Assembly: GCF_001905345.1 (NCBI RefSeq)
Contig: NZ_LFBV01000014.1
Coordinates: 23,714-87,713 of the forward strand
Source of the DNA: Streptomyces uncialis
GTDB taxonomy: Bacteria > Actinomycetota > Actinomycetes > Streptomycetales > Streptomycetaceae
Length of the DNA stretch: 64,000 nt
Direction: 5' to 3'
The notes under the pieces were generated by a model. The model saw nothing but the letters and a program-made list of their open reading frames with translations. It was not told the DNA's origin and made no database searches. Below are positions 17,988 to 25,955 of the stretch, piece by piece (the stretch's first letter is position 1; every line of letters starts with the position of its first letter). The translations under genes were made by a program, and so were the position numbers.

Positions 17988-18142
17988 CCATTGCACACCT
18001 GCTAGACGCGGTGACGGGCCGCGAGGTTTTCCGGGGGACGTGATCCGGGTCACGTCCCCCGGACCGGGGCCCGGGAAGGGTGACGGTCGCGGCGGTGGAG
18101 AAGCACCCCGCGCCACGGCCGATCCTCGGTACGGTGACCGAC

Positions 18143-18766
18143 ATGGATGAACAGGCTGTCCCCGGGCCGGTCGGAACTGGGTCCGAGGGAAGCCCGGACG
18201 CTGAACGGCGGAACCCGATGCCCTCGCTCCGGTTCGGCGTCCGGCCCGCCACGTCCGGCGACGCGTCCGCCGTCGAGACGCTCGTCCTCGCGCGGTCGGA
18301 CTGGCTGGAGGAGAGAGGACTGCCGAGCTGGCGCGACGATGCCGGACTGGTCAGCGCACTGACGGCCAACCCGGACGGATCGATGTGGATTCTTGAGGCC
18401 GACGGCAGACCCGTGGGCTGTACGACCGTGACGGACTCGACTCCGCCCATGGCGTGGACGGAACAGGAACTCAGCGAACCCTCGCTGTACCTGTACACGA
18501 CGGTCACCGACCCCGCCGTCCGGACCTGGAAGCCCGGCACACTGCTGGCGCTTTGGGCCCTGGACCGCGCCTTCCAGGAGGGCAAGACCTGGCTGAGGCG
18601 CGGCTGCCGCTTCCCCGGCCTGGTGACGTACTACCAGCACCAGGGCTTCGCGGTGGTCCACGAGATGCGGAAGTCCCGTGGCCCGATGTACCTGATGGCG
18701 CGGCGGGCCGAGCCGGTCAAGGACCTTCAGGACAGGTTCGACGGGACAACGCTCCCCTACGCATAG
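18143..18766 (+). CDS. GNAT-family N-acetyltransferase
   Basis: 207 residues from ATG 18143. TACGGT ends 7 bases before this ATG and could be a -10 box for a leaderless message; alternative starts are GTG 18080 and ATG 18218. The N-terminal FGVRPATSGDASAVETLV and the central WILEADGRPVGCTTV strand, the TWKPGTLLALWAL helix and the late YYQHQGF segment follow the GNAT fold. The acetyl-CoA loop (normally RxxGxG/A) is poorly conserved as WKPGTL. The acceptor is unknown. It converges with the asparagine-synthetase-like gene, ending 6 bases from it. Confidence 0.75.
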   Translation: MDEQAVPGPVGTGSEGSPDAERRNPMPSLRFGVRPATSGDASAVETLVLARSDWLEERGLPSWRDDAGLVSALTANPDGSMWILEADGRPVGCTTVTDSTPPMAWTEQELSEPSLYLYTTVTDPAVRTWKPGTLLALWALDRAFQEGKTWLRRGCRFPGLVTYYQHQGFAVVHEMRKSRGPMYLMARRAEPVKDLQDRFDGTTLPYA

Positions 18767-18772
18767 CCGGGT

Positions 18773-20302
18773 TCACAGATATGCCGTTGCCGCGAGATGA
18801 AGGTGGACGACCTCGATCAGCTGGGAATGGCGCATCTCGTCGTAAGCCCCATGCCGAAGTTCTCGTACCCCGTCGCGAAGCCCTCCGGGGTCGATGAGCC
18901 CCGAGTCCAGGAGGGGCGAGCCCGATGCCAACATGCCGACAAGCAGGTCCGCGCCATGTGAGATCAGCGCCTCTTCGACGACCTCCGCGAAACTCTCCCG
19001 TTCGGGGGGATGGGTCACGGCGCTGCTCATGCCGAGAGAAGCCAGGCGGCGGCGCTGGAGCTGTTTGAGCTCACGCCAGTCCATCGGCAGGGCCTCGCCC
19101 AGGGTCACCATCCCGGTGTCGGCGAACGGATGCACTGGCCACAGCCCCGCGCGGAGAATCACTGGAGCCGCGCTCTCCAGCGACAACAGGGTCATGCTGT
19201 TCACCGCTGCCGCCGGCGCGATCCCCTCGTCACCGTAGGGCGCCAGCCGGCCGACACGTGGGCCCAGCCAGGGCAGGGACTCCGCGTCCTTCAGCGAGCC
19301 GGACGCACGATGCGGATACTCCTCCTGGGTCAGGGCCACCATCTCGTCGCCACCGATTCCGGTGAAGACAGCGTGTGCCCCGCTGCCGGTGATCCGCTGG
19401 GCCAGAGTCACGAAGGGGAAATGCAGGGGGTCCTCGTACGGGCTGATCGGTTCCCCTTGAACTCGTAGGCATTCGGGGTGCAACGGCAAGTAACGCAAGG
19501 CGTCCACCAGTTCGTCGCACCGGCCGAAGACGACCGCTGAGCGCATCTCACTCCTGCGGCGGATCTGTTGCGGACGCCCAGGTCCGCCGATCAACAGCGC
19601 CGAGGTACCCAGCCGGCCGGGGAAGCGCTGCGCGGCACGGGTGGCCACCGTCGCCGAATCGAACCCACCTGTCAGATGAAAATGGCACCGGTCCGGGTCC
19701 AGGGGCCGGAGGTCCAAGGCGTCATCCAAGGCTTGGACGAAGGCGGCCTCGACATCGGCGCCTGGAGCCAGCTCCCGTGGCCGGGAGTGAAGGGCCGGGG
19801 CAGGGTACCGCAGGAACAGGTGACCACCGAAGTAGGCGGTGGACCTCTCTGTGAGCCGATGGATACCGGTGAAAAGCGTGTCGTGGCTGTAGCGAGGGCG
19901 GTAGAGCAGCAGACGCGTGGCCTCCCTGGCGTTGAGGGCTCCGGCATACCGACGCAGGTCCCCCATATCCCATGATCCGTGGAGGGTATCGGCATCGGAG
20001 GCCAGGTAGAGCGGGGTGCTGCGGCAGGCCCCGGCGACAACCTGGACCGGTTCGTCCGGGACGGATTCCACCAGGACGTAATCGGTCGGCCATTCCTCCG
20101 CGAGTCCGCGAGCCCTCTCGTACTCCGCAGCGGACACGTCCCGGACGACCAGGAGGGTTCGGCGCCCGTCCGTCACAGCCAGCTGCTCGGTCATCGAGTG
20201 GGCCACCGGAACGATCTCACTGCGGCGGTCACCGGTCAGGTATCTGTCCCGGTGCCACCGCCAGGTGCCATCCGCGTAGGGGGTGAGGCGCAAGGTCAGC
20301 AC
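18773..20302 (-). CDS. Asparagine-synthetase-like ATP-dependent amide-forming enzyme
   Basis: 509 residues from GTG 20302 (GGAG 5 bases upstream; GTG 20308 also possible). The C-terminal synthetase domain has the PP-loop LTGGFDS (residues 210-216) and GIGGDEM around residue 320, so ATP/PPi chemistry should be intact. The N-terminal 200 residues align in size with the glutaminase domain but do not begin with the catalytic Cys2, so ammonia from glutamine is unlikely. That combination is known in lasso-peptide cyclases and beta-lactam synthetases. It follows the 54-residue peptide gene by 55 bases, and no leader peptidase or PqqD-like gene is present. See finding. Confidence 0.8.
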   Translation of the reverse strand: MLTLRLTPYADGTWRWHRDRYLTGDRRSEIVPVAHSMTEQLAVTDGRRTLLVVRDVSAAEYERARGLAEEWPTDYVLVESVPDEPVQVVAGACRSTPLYLASDADTLHGSWDMGDLRRYAGALNAREATRLLLYRPRYSHDTLFTGIHRLTERSTAYFGGHLFLRYPAPALHSRPRELAPGADVEAAFVQALDDALDLRPLDPDRCHFHLTGGFDSATVATRAAQRFPGRLGTSALLIGGPGRPQQIRRRSEMRSAVVFGRCDELVDALRYLPLHPECLRVQGEPISPYEDPLHFPFVTLAQRITGSGAHAVFTGIGGDEMVALTQEEYPHRASGSLKDAESLPWLGPRVGRLAPYGDEGIAPAAAVNSMTLLSLESAAPVILRAGLWPVHPFADTGMVTLGEALPMDWRELKQLQRRRLASLGMSSAVTHPPERESFAEVVEEALISHGADLLVGMLASGSPLLDSGLIDPGGLRDGVRELRHGAYDEMRHSQLIEVVHLHLAATAYL

Positions 20303-20357
20303 GGGCACTCCAGTCGGACCGCCGGTCCCGAGCGGGTCGGGCTGCGGACAGGATCAG

Positions 20358-20522
20358 TCAGATGGACGTGGTGTCGTAGGTATGAGCACCGTCCGACGAG
20401 CCCTGGGCCTTCTTGTACTCATGGGACTCGGCGGGGGTCTGGACACGCTTGACCGTCTTCGTGGCGAAGAGCTCATCGAACGTCCTGCGTCGGCGCGGAG
20501 GAGGGACGAAATCGCGGGTCAC
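20358..20522 (-). CDS. 54-residue peptide, candidate precursor or substrate
   Basis: Small gene not reported by length-limited gene finding: GTG 20522 to TGA 20358, 54 residues, beginning MTRDFVPPPRRRRTFDELF and ending SSDGAHTYDTTSI. GGAAGG lies 9 bases before the start, and a TGTACA-N17-TAGCGT promoter-like pair lies 46 bases further up. The basic, proline-rich front, a central helix-prone part and a Ser/Thr/Asp/Gly-rich tail with acidic residues look like leader plus core. It immediately precedes the asparagine-synthetase-like gene. I do not recognise the family. It lacks the Thr-x-Gly junction of lasso leaders. Confidence 0.6.
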   Translation of the reverse strand: MTRDFVPPPRRRRTFDELFATKTVKRVQTPAESHEYKKAQGSSDGAHTYDTTSI

Positions 20523-20567
20523 GGGGAACCACCTTCCAATGGGGCGGAACGCGCTCGGCGCCCCCGG

Positions 20568-20596
20568 ACGCTACTGACCGCCGACGAACCTGTACA
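20568..20596 (-). promoter_or_regulatory. Candidate promoter of the peptide/asparagine-synthetase-like operon
   Basis: On the minus strand TGTACA (20591-20596) and TAGCGT (20568-20573) are separated by 17 bases, matching a sigma-70/HrdB-type layout, 46 bases upstream of the peptide start. Confidence 0.45.
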
Positions 20597-20694
20597 GAAC
20601 GCACGAACGCCTCAGCCATGGGACTGGCCGATACCTGGCCGATGAGAGCCGACAGCCAACGGTCCTCACCTGCCTGACACGGCCCCCACCCCCG

Positions 20695-20883
20695 TCAGGG
20701 CGGCGTGCGGTGGAAGGCGGCCATCACGATCACCCCGAGCAGCCCCGTGACCGTGCTGACCATCAGCACCCCGCCCCAGAACACCCCGTCGGCGGTCACC
20801 CGCACCCGGCGCCGGTACGGGTCCCTGCGCCGACGGCCCCGCCGCGACCTGCGCCGACCCGTCCCCGTACCCACGTGCCTCAT
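20695..20883 (-). CDS. Small single-pass membrane protein
   Basis: 62 residues: an Arg-rich N-terminal half and one transmembrane helix (about residues 36-58, FWGGVLMVSTVTGLLGVIVM). Its ATG overlaps the upstream stop as ATGA. Last gene of a three-gene operon with the DUF7848-like protein. No function recognised. The basic front should stay cytoplasmic by the positive-inside rule. Confidence 0.6.
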   Translation of the reverse strand: MRHVGTGTGRRRSRRGRRRRDPYRRRVRVTADGVFWGGVLMVSTVTGLLGVIVMAAFHRTPP

Positions 20884-21200
20884 GTCCACCCCGCCGAATC
20901 GGGCACGCCGTCCGACCGCTCCAGCACCGCGTAGTCCGAGAACGTCCGCCGGTACCGCAGATGCCGGGTCTCCTGCGTGTGCAGCCGCTGCCAGTCCTCC
21001 ACGTCCGCCGGGTGGCCCCACGCCCCCGACTCCGCCCCGCAGTCCGCCTCCGCCCCCGACACGCACCGCGCCGCGTACTCCGGCTCCGCCGTCGGGTCCT
21101 GCACGATCGTGAACGGCACGTACCGGAACACCCGCCGCAACCGCCGACGCGGCCCCGGCCCCGTACCGCCGAAGCCGCCCGTCCCGCCCGCCCCGCTCAC
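20880..21200 (-). CDS. DUF7848-like protein
   Basis: 106 residues from GTG 21200, overlapping the previous stop as GTGA. After a Gly/Arg-rich start it reads VFRYVPFTIVQDPTAEPEY, then CVSGAEADCGAESG and later HTQETRHLRYRRTFSDYAVL. This matches my memory of DUF7848, a Streptomyces family with paired cysteines and a conserved RRTFxDYAVL end, commonly next to XRE/DUF397 regulators, as here. Function unknown; no membrane segment. Confidence 0.65.
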   Translation of the reverse strand: MSGAGGTGGFGGTGPGPRRRLRRVFRYVPFTIVQDPTAEPEYAARCVSGAEADCGAESGAWGHPADVEDWQRLHTQETRHLRYRRTFSDYAVLERSDGVPDSAGWT

Positions 21201-21436
21201 GGCCGCCGCTCCGATCGCTCGTTCGCCGCGCGCAGCTCCGCGCTCAGCCGCTCCTCCGCCGTGGCCACCCTGAGCTGCCCGAACTCCGCCTCCCACTCCC
21301 GTCCCCCACCGAGGGGCCGCAGCACCGCGTACGGCCCGGACTCGTCCTGGTACTCCCCGACCTTCCGCCGCTCGGAATCGAACACGACAGCACCTCTTTC
21401 CAATCCCGTGCCGTCCGTGTCCAGTTGCTTCACCAT
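21197..21436 (-). CDS. Small conserved hypothetical protein of the DUF7848 operon
   Basis: 79 residues from ATG 21436, with GGAG 5 bases upstream; the open frame to 21481 is upstream of that. It has a beta-rich front (GAVVFDSERRKVGEYQDE), a WEAEFGQLR motif and a basic helical end. Small proteins of this shape occur beside XRE/DUF397 regulators in Streptomyces. First gene of the operon; divergent from the XRE gene, sharing a 137-base control region. Confidence 0.6.
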   Translation of the reverse strand: MVKQLDTDGTGLERGAVVFDSERRKVGEYQDESGPYAVLRPLGGGREWEAEFGQLRVATAEERLSAELRAANERSERRP

Positions 21437-21573
21437 GTGCACTCCGTACGCCGAACCCGCCCACACCCGACGGATGCTCAATTACTGTTCGTACGTGCAG
21501 CGTTGCGCAGCGGAACCGCGCCGCTCAATGCCGCGCGCGTTCCACTGATCCATGTCACGGAAGGGGCACCCTT

Positions 21574-22521
21574 GTGAGCCAACGCGACGCCACGGGGGAA
21601 TCGACAGAAGCCGCCACGACGGCCGGGGTCTTCGGCGACGTACTCCGCCACTTCAGACGCTCCGCCGACCTCACCCAGGACGGCCTCGCCGGCCAGATCC
21701 CGTGCGACCGCTCCCTGGTGGCACGTGTCGAGGCAGGCACCCGCGTCCCGCAGGACAATTTCGTGCGCAGGTGCGACGAGGTGCTCTGCACAGGCGGGGT
21801 GCTGATACAGCTGTGGGGCCGAATCGACTGGTACCCGGCAGTGGAGTATCCGGATTGGTTCCAACGGCGGGTCGAGATGGACGCGAAAGCCGTTGCCGTG
21901 CGGGCCTACCAAACCCACTTCATTCCAGGACTGCTGCAAACAGAGGAATACGCCCACGCCCTGTTCGCACAGGTCTATGACGACGACGAGGTCAAGAACC
22001 GTACCCGAGCACGATTGAGCCGACAGCAACGCTTCCTCGCGCCCGACGGGCCGCTTCTCGTCGTGGTCATCGACGAGAGCTGTCTTCGGAATGTCGTGGG
22101 GAACACACAGGTGATGCAGAACCAGTGCAGATACCTGTTGAACGTGGGCAAGCTGCCCAATATCCGGATTCAGGTGGCCCCGTCCCACCAACCAGATGTC
22201 CTGCGTCCCAACGCTTCCATGTCGCTGATCACGCTGCCCGACGGCGAACAGTGGGTCTATTCGGAGTCCCTGGATCGCGGGCACTTCGGCAACGATCCAG
22301 CACTCCTTGCACAACACAGCCAGCTCTATGATGTGCTTAGGGCAGACGCTCTGTCGGCCCGGGAGTCCGCCGCTCTGATCAGCGAAGTACTGGAAGGACA
22401 CGGGCACCATGGCCAAGCACGGTCTCAACGCGACATGGCTCAAGAGCAGCTACAGCGGGCACAACAGCGGGGACTGCATCGAAGTAGCCCCAGGTATCCC
22501 CGGCTTCGTCCCCGTAGGTGA
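21574..22521 (+). CDS. XRE-family regulator, Scr1/DUF5753 type
   Basis: 315 residues from GTG 21574. N-terminal helix-turn-helix (about 22-75: LRHFRRSADLTQDGLAGQI, then SLVARVEAGTRVPQDN), followed by the DUF5753 domain with DWFQRRVEMDAKAVAVRAYQ and FIPGLLQTEEYA. Members pair with DUF397 proteins and are thought to form a regulatory, toxin-antitoxin-like switch. The last 37 residues, from about 22409, run through the next gene in another frame and are Gln/Arg-rich with no family resemblance; the family normally stops near there. A lost stop or a late frameshift may explain this. Confidence 0.85.
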   Translation: MSQRDATGESTEAATTAGVFGDVLRHFRRSADLTQDGLAGQIPCDRSLVARVEAGTRVPQDNFVRRCDEVLCTGGVLIQLWGRIDWYPAVEYPDWFQRRVEMDAKAVAVRAYQTHFIPGLLQTEEYAHALFAQVYDDDEVKNRTRARLSRQQRFLAPDGPLLVVVIDESCLRNVVGNTQVMQNQCRYLLNVGKLPNIRIQVAPSHQPDVLRPNASMSLITLPDGEQWVYSESLDRGHFGNDPALLAQHSQLYDVLRADALSARESAALISEVLEGHGHHGQARSQRDMAQEQLQRAQQRGLHRSSPRYPRLRPRR

Positions 22522-22615
22522 TTCCAAGATCCCGCACGCCCCCGCATTGATGGTCACGCACACGGCGTGGTCAACGTTCATATCGGGAGTCAAGGATGGC
22601 GACTTCACAGCCTGA
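22409..22615 (+). CDS. DUF397-domain protein (first copy)
   Basis: 68 residues. It has the DUF397 hallmarks: WLKSSYSGHNSGDCIEVAP near the N-terminus, VGDSKIP in the middle and HTAWSTFISGVKDG at the end. Its first 113 bases overlap the XRE gene out of frame, and its end overlaps the next DUF397 gene by 20 bases. It is likely the cognate partner of the regulator. Known relatives antagonise the XRE protein or act in development. Confidence 0.85.
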   Translation: MAKHGLNATWLKSSYSGHNSGDCIEVAPGIPGFVPVGDSKIPHAPALMVTHTAWSTFISGVKDGDFTA

Positions 22616-22820
22616 AAGAACCACTACTTGGCACCGCTCCAGCCACAGCGGGAACGACGGCGGCAACTGCGTCGAGTGGTCACCCGAGGACGCCGAGGTC
22701 CACGGCAAGGTAGCCGTACGGGACAGCAAGCGCACCCGGCCCGGGAACCCCGTACTGCACCTCACCCACCAGGCGTGGACGCGCCTGGTGGACTGGACGG
22801 CGACGGACACCCGCGCCTGA
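22596..22820 (+). CDS. DUF397-domain protein (second copy)
   Basis: 74 residues with WHRSSHSGNDGGNCVEWSP, VAVRDSKRTRPG and LTHQAWTRLVDW, a second DUF397 member clearly diverged from the one before it. It overlaps that gene by 20 bases. Tandem DUF397 genes behind one XRE regulator suggest two partners with different ligands or affinities. Confidence 0.85.
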   Translation: MATSQPERTTTWHRSSHSGNDGGNCVEWSPEDAEVHGKVAVRDSKRTRPGNPVLHLTHQAWTRLVDWTATDTRA

Positions 22821-22892
22821 ACGGACCGTACGAACCGGGCGGGACCAGGGCGGCACGAGCACCACACGCCCGGGTCCCGCACCGGTCACGGG

Positions 22893-23459
22893 TCACACAG
22901 CCCAGGAGCGTTCCGGCTCATCGAGCCATGCCCGCGTGCCGTCCGGGGTGACGGTGAGGCCGAACCGTTCGTAGCCGGGACTTCCCCGGTCCCGCCACCA
23001 GGCGTACGCGGCCTCCGCCTCGTCCCAGAGGCGGCGCGGCCCGCCCTGCCAGACGGGCGCGTCTGCGTGTCCGTCACGGAACAGCGCGCACGCCCAGGAA
23101 CGGTCGGTGAGCCCGTACAGCCAGACGGGCCGGGCCCCGTCACGGCGTTCGGCGACGACGTGACGGCAGCCGCGCAGTCGCAGCCCCAGGACGAACCGCT
23201 GTACGGCGAAGGGGGTTTCACCGAGGTACCGCGACTCGGTCAGTTCGGTGACGGAGGTCGAGTCGGCGCTGTCACGGACGGAGCCGCCGACATACGAGGA
23301 GTGGTCGGGGTCCGGCCCGCGCTGGGACCGCAGCTTCATGAACTCGACGGGTCCGGTGAGGTGTCCGGAGGCGGACCGGCCGTCCGGGGCGACGACGAGC
23401 CGGGCGACGGCGTCCTGCTGACGGAAGCCCGACGCGTCCGAGTGGAAGCTGTCTAGCAG
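22893..23459 (-). pseudogene. C-terminal remnant of a RiPP-associated (FxLD/TgmC-like) methyltransferase
   Basis: The minus-strand frame is open from just after a TGA at 23460-23462 to 22893. It translates through LDSFHSDASGFRQQ and HLTGPVEFMKLRSQR to YERFGLTVTPDGTRAWLDEP. That tail resembles the end of PCMT-like methyltransferases found in graspetide and FxLD RiPP clusters as I remember them. The entire N-terminal Rossmann half (about 200 residues) is absent, and no start with a ribosome site precedes the homologous part (ATG 23339 would drop 40 residues of it). I call it a decayed fragment; a short 148-residue product from 23339 is the alternative. Confidence 0.55.
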
Positions 23460-23622
23460 TCACCCGACGGACGACGCACCGGCGCACAAGCCCTCAGCCG
23501 GAGCCACCGCCCCGCCCGCGCTCCCCTCTCCGCAACCGGCACAACCGACCCACGACAGGCCCACGTCCGGCAACCGGTTCAGATGACCGGGGGCCACGCC
23601 GGCACCCGCGCCCAGGGACAGG

Positions 23623-24039
23623 TCAGCGCACGTCCGCCCGCGAAAGGCCCGCCTCACGCGCGTCGAGCAACTCGTCCCAGTGCTCCCGGGTCCACGCGCA
23701 GACGGTGTCCAGCGAGCCCAGCAGACCCCGGCCCAGCGGGGTCATGGCGTACTCGACGTGGCGCGGCGCCCCCTCGTGCTCCGCGCGGACGACGAAACCG
23801 TCCTGTTCCAGGGCGCGCAGCGAGTGGGTCAGCGACTTGGCCGTGATGCCGCGCAGCGGAACCCGCAGCTCCGAGAAGCGGCGCGGACCGTCCTCAAGAC
23901 AGCGCAGGACGAGCGGGGCCCACTTGTCGACGACGCGGAACGGCACCAGCGTGGACGGGCAGACGGGGTCGAACATCCCGGGGTCCAGGGGCGCCAGGGA
24001 AGCTGCGCCCGGGGCCTGTTCGGCCTGCGGCTTCGGCAT
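23623..24039 (-). CDS. HxlR-family transcriptional regulator
   Basis: 138 residues. Winged-helix HxlR signature: CPSTLVPFRVVDKWAPLVLR (cysteine at the head of helix 1), FSELRVPLRGITAKSLTHSLR (recognition region), then PRHVEYAMTPLGRGL in the wing. It is divergent from the NAD(P)-binding gene at 24099 with 59 bases between starts, the usual arrangement in which an HxlR protein represses its neighbour. The intergenic CTACACCGTAG (24043-24053) is a small inverted repeat and a possible operator. Confidence 0.88.
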   Translation of the reverse strand: MPKPQAEQAPGAASLAPLDPGMFDPVCPSTLVPFRVVDKWAPLVLRCLEDGPRRFSELRVPLRGITAKSLTHSLRALEQDGFVVRAEHEGAPRHVEYAMTPLGRGLLGSLDTVCAWTREHWDELLDAREAGLSRADVR

Positions 24040-24098
24040 GCCCTACACCGTAGAGCGGTATCCGGACGGAAACCAGCGCGCGGCCTACGCTCCCGGCC

Positions 24099-24722
24099 AT
24101 GGAGAACAGGAACGGCAGGATCATCGTGTTCGGGGCGGGCGGCAGGGTCGGCCGGGCGGCCGTGGCGGAGGCCCGGCGGCGGGGTCATGAGGTGACGGAA
24201 GCCCGGCGGGCCGACGGTGAGGTGACGGACCCGGCGGCCGTGGCGCGGCTCGCGGCCGGGCACGACGCGGCGATCGTCGCCGTGTACGACCCCGGGGCGG
24301 CCCCCGGCACCTTCTTCCCGGCGGTCGCCCGGGCCGTCGCGGAAGGGCTAGCGGCGGCCGGGGTGAAGCGACTGGTCTCGGTCGGCATCGCCTCCGTACA
24401 GCCCTCCCCCACAGGAAACTTGCTGATGGACAGCCCAGGCTTCCCCGCGCAGTGGCGGGAGTTCAGCGCCGGACACGCGGCCGGTACCGAGGCGCTGCGC
24501 GTGGCCGCGCCCGACGCCCTGGACTGGGTGGTCCTGAGCCCGGCGGGGGACTTCGACCACGAGGGCGTCCCGTCGGGCGGGTACACGTTCGCCCCGGCCG
24601 CGCCGGACGACCGGATCGCCCCCGCGGACTTCGCCCGCGCCCTGCTGGACGAGATCGGGTCCCCGACCCTGCACCGGACGCACGCGGGGGTCACCGCCGT
24701 ACGACCGGAGCGGACGAGGTGA
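24099..24722 (+). CDS. NAD(P)-binding Rossmann oxidoreductase/epimerase-like protein
   Basis: 207 residues. The N-terminal dinucleotide motif IIVFGAGGRVGRAAV (G-x-G-x-x-G) and overall size match atypical short-chain dehydrogenases (NmrA/SDR-a5 type, often annotated NAD(P)H-binding). The DWVVLSPAGDF segment is the family's late conserved region. There is no Tyr-x3-Lys catalytic pair, so it may act as a sensor or as a quinone or epimerase-like enzyme. Probably controlled by the divergent HxlR protein. It converges with the MarR gene, 13 bases apart. Confidence 0.82.
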   Translation: MENRNGRIIVFGAGGRVGRAAVAEARRRGHEVTEARRADGEVTDPAAVARLAAGHDAAIVAVYDPGAAPGTFFPAVARAVAEGLAAAGVKRLVSVGIASVQPSPTGNLLMDSPGFPAQWREFSAGHAAGTEALRVAAPDALDWVVLSPAGDFDHEGVPSGGYTFAPAAPDDRIAPADFARALLDEIGSPTLHRTHAGVTAVRPERTR

Positions 24723-24735
24723 ACCGGCCGGACGG

Positions 24736-25203
24736 CTAGACCAGCTCACTGCCGGTGTTCCGGAGCATCTGCCGGAGGACCTTCAGCGTGGTGACGTAGT
24801 CGGCGTCGTCGATGCCCTCGTGGATACGGTCGCGGATGACCGGGGCGTGCCGCTTGAGACCCGCGCGGGCCTCGTCGCCCACCTCGGTGATCCACAGCCG
24901 CCCCTCGCCGTCCCGGGTGAGCCAACCGCGCTCCAGCAGCCCCTCCGACTCGGCGGCCAGATCGTCCTCCTCCCGGAGGTAGGTCGCCATGGCCCGCTGG
25001 AGTTCGCGGATCGTCATGCCCTGGCCGTCGGCGGAGATGTCGTTCTTCGACAGATTCCGCAGCAGCCAGTACTGCGGCTGCGTGAAACCGAGTTCGGCCT
25101 GCTGGGCCCGGATGTACGCGATCAGCGCCTCGTAGGCGACCCCGGTCCAGTAGGCGGCGGGCTGGGTGGCGAGTTCGGCGTCGGAGAGGTGCTGGGCGGT
25201 CAT
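24736..25203 (-). CDS. MarR-type winged-helix regulator
   Basis: 155 residues. Helical front (AAYWTGVAYEALIAYIRAQQ), a winged-helix core with FTQPQYWLLRNLS and MTIRELQRAMATY, and a wing (LERGWLTRDGEGRLWITEVG). It should bind DNA as a dimer. The region upstream (25255-25290) has TTGACC...TCTACG on the minus strand as a possible promoter and shares a TTGACCTCAACC block with the palindrome at 13238. The 233 bases to the next gene hold nothing else. Confidence 0.78.
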   Translation of the reverse strand: MTAQHLSDAELATQPAAYWTGVAYEALIAYIRAQQAELGFTQPQYWLLRNLSKNDISADGQGMTIRELQRAMATYLREEDDLAAESEGLLERGWLTRDGEGRLWITEVGDEARAGLKRHAPVIRDRIHEGIDDADYVTTLKVLRQMLRNTGSELV

Positions 25204-25436
25204 GTCGGCGCTCCCTGTTACGTGTTCCCCGGTGTTTTCCTGCTGCTAGGAGAAACGTAGAACCGCAATCAAGGTTGAGGTCAAGGGGTCACCGCGTGAG
25301 CGAGTCGCCGGGTATCGAATACCTGGGTCGGGGCGCTGGGACCCGTCGCTGCCTCGCAACTGCCTTGTGCGGGTAGCGCGTTCGCAAAAAGCTCAGTCGG
25401 GCGACACCCCGACCGTCGGACAACTCTCCACCGGGC

Positions 25437-25739
25437 TCAGGTCGCCGTGGGCGGAACCCTCGGCTTGCGGTGGCGGCCGGGGCCCTTCCCCAGGGGCGGG
25501 CCCTCGGCGGGGGGCGGGGTACGGGGTCCGGGGTACAGGAGCGCCTTCGCCGCGGCGAGGTCCGGGACCACCGCGTGCATCTCCCACACATGGCCGTTCC
25601 ACCGCTCGACCACCCGGGGCTCGGCCGGGCTGACGTGCGCGGCCCGGGGAGCCCGGCCGTCCACGACCGGGACCGCGCGCAGCCGTCCGATCCGCGCGTC
25701 ACGGCGCTCCGCGAAGTCGGCCAGCGGTTCCTCGTCCAT
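25437..25739 (-). CDS. DUF6087-like small protein
   Basis: 100 residues opening MDEEPLADFAERRDARIGRL with AAHVSPAEPRVVERWNGHVW in the middle; this matches my memory of DUF6087. The C-terminal third is a Pro/Arg/Gly-rich disordered tail. No enzyme motif or membrane segment. Single gene on the minus strand. Function unknown. Confidence 0.6.
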   Translation of the reverse strand: MDEEPLADFAERRDARIGRLRAVPVVDGRAPRAAHVSPAEPRVVERWNGHVWEMHAVVPDLAAAKALLYPGPRTPPPAEGPPLGKGPGRHRKPRVPPTAT

Positions 25740-25846
25740 GGTGTCCCGTCCCTAGGTCCGGCAGGCGGTCGCACCAGGAGGGTAACGGGACGGCGGACGG
25801 GACCCGCCCCGCCCCAAGTCGGCCTCGGTGCACGGACACAGGAAGA

Positions 25847-25882
25847 GGGACCGCCCCGGACGAATCCGGAACGGCCCCTCCC
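25847..25882 (-). terminator. GC-rich hairpin after the 5'-nucleotidase gene
   Basis: GGGACCGCCCCGGA and TCCGGAACGGCCCC arms (one mismatch) around CGAA, about 75 bases downstream of the minus-strand stop at 25956. No T-run. Confidence 0.5.
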
Positions 25883-25955
25883 ACCCCTCAAAGGGCTCCG
25901 CCCTCACAGAGCTCTACCCGCGCAGGGCTCTACGACTTGCCGAACGGCTCCAGGG

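Noticed and set aside
20283..20645. A 120-codon plus-strand open frame over the peptide gene
   Set aside because: No ribosome site and poor third-position bias; the minus-strand frame has both signals and gene context.
23340..23459. CTG start making the methyltransferase fragment a real gene
   Set aside because: No ribosome site before the CTG and the entire catalytic half is missing, so a remnant is more likely.
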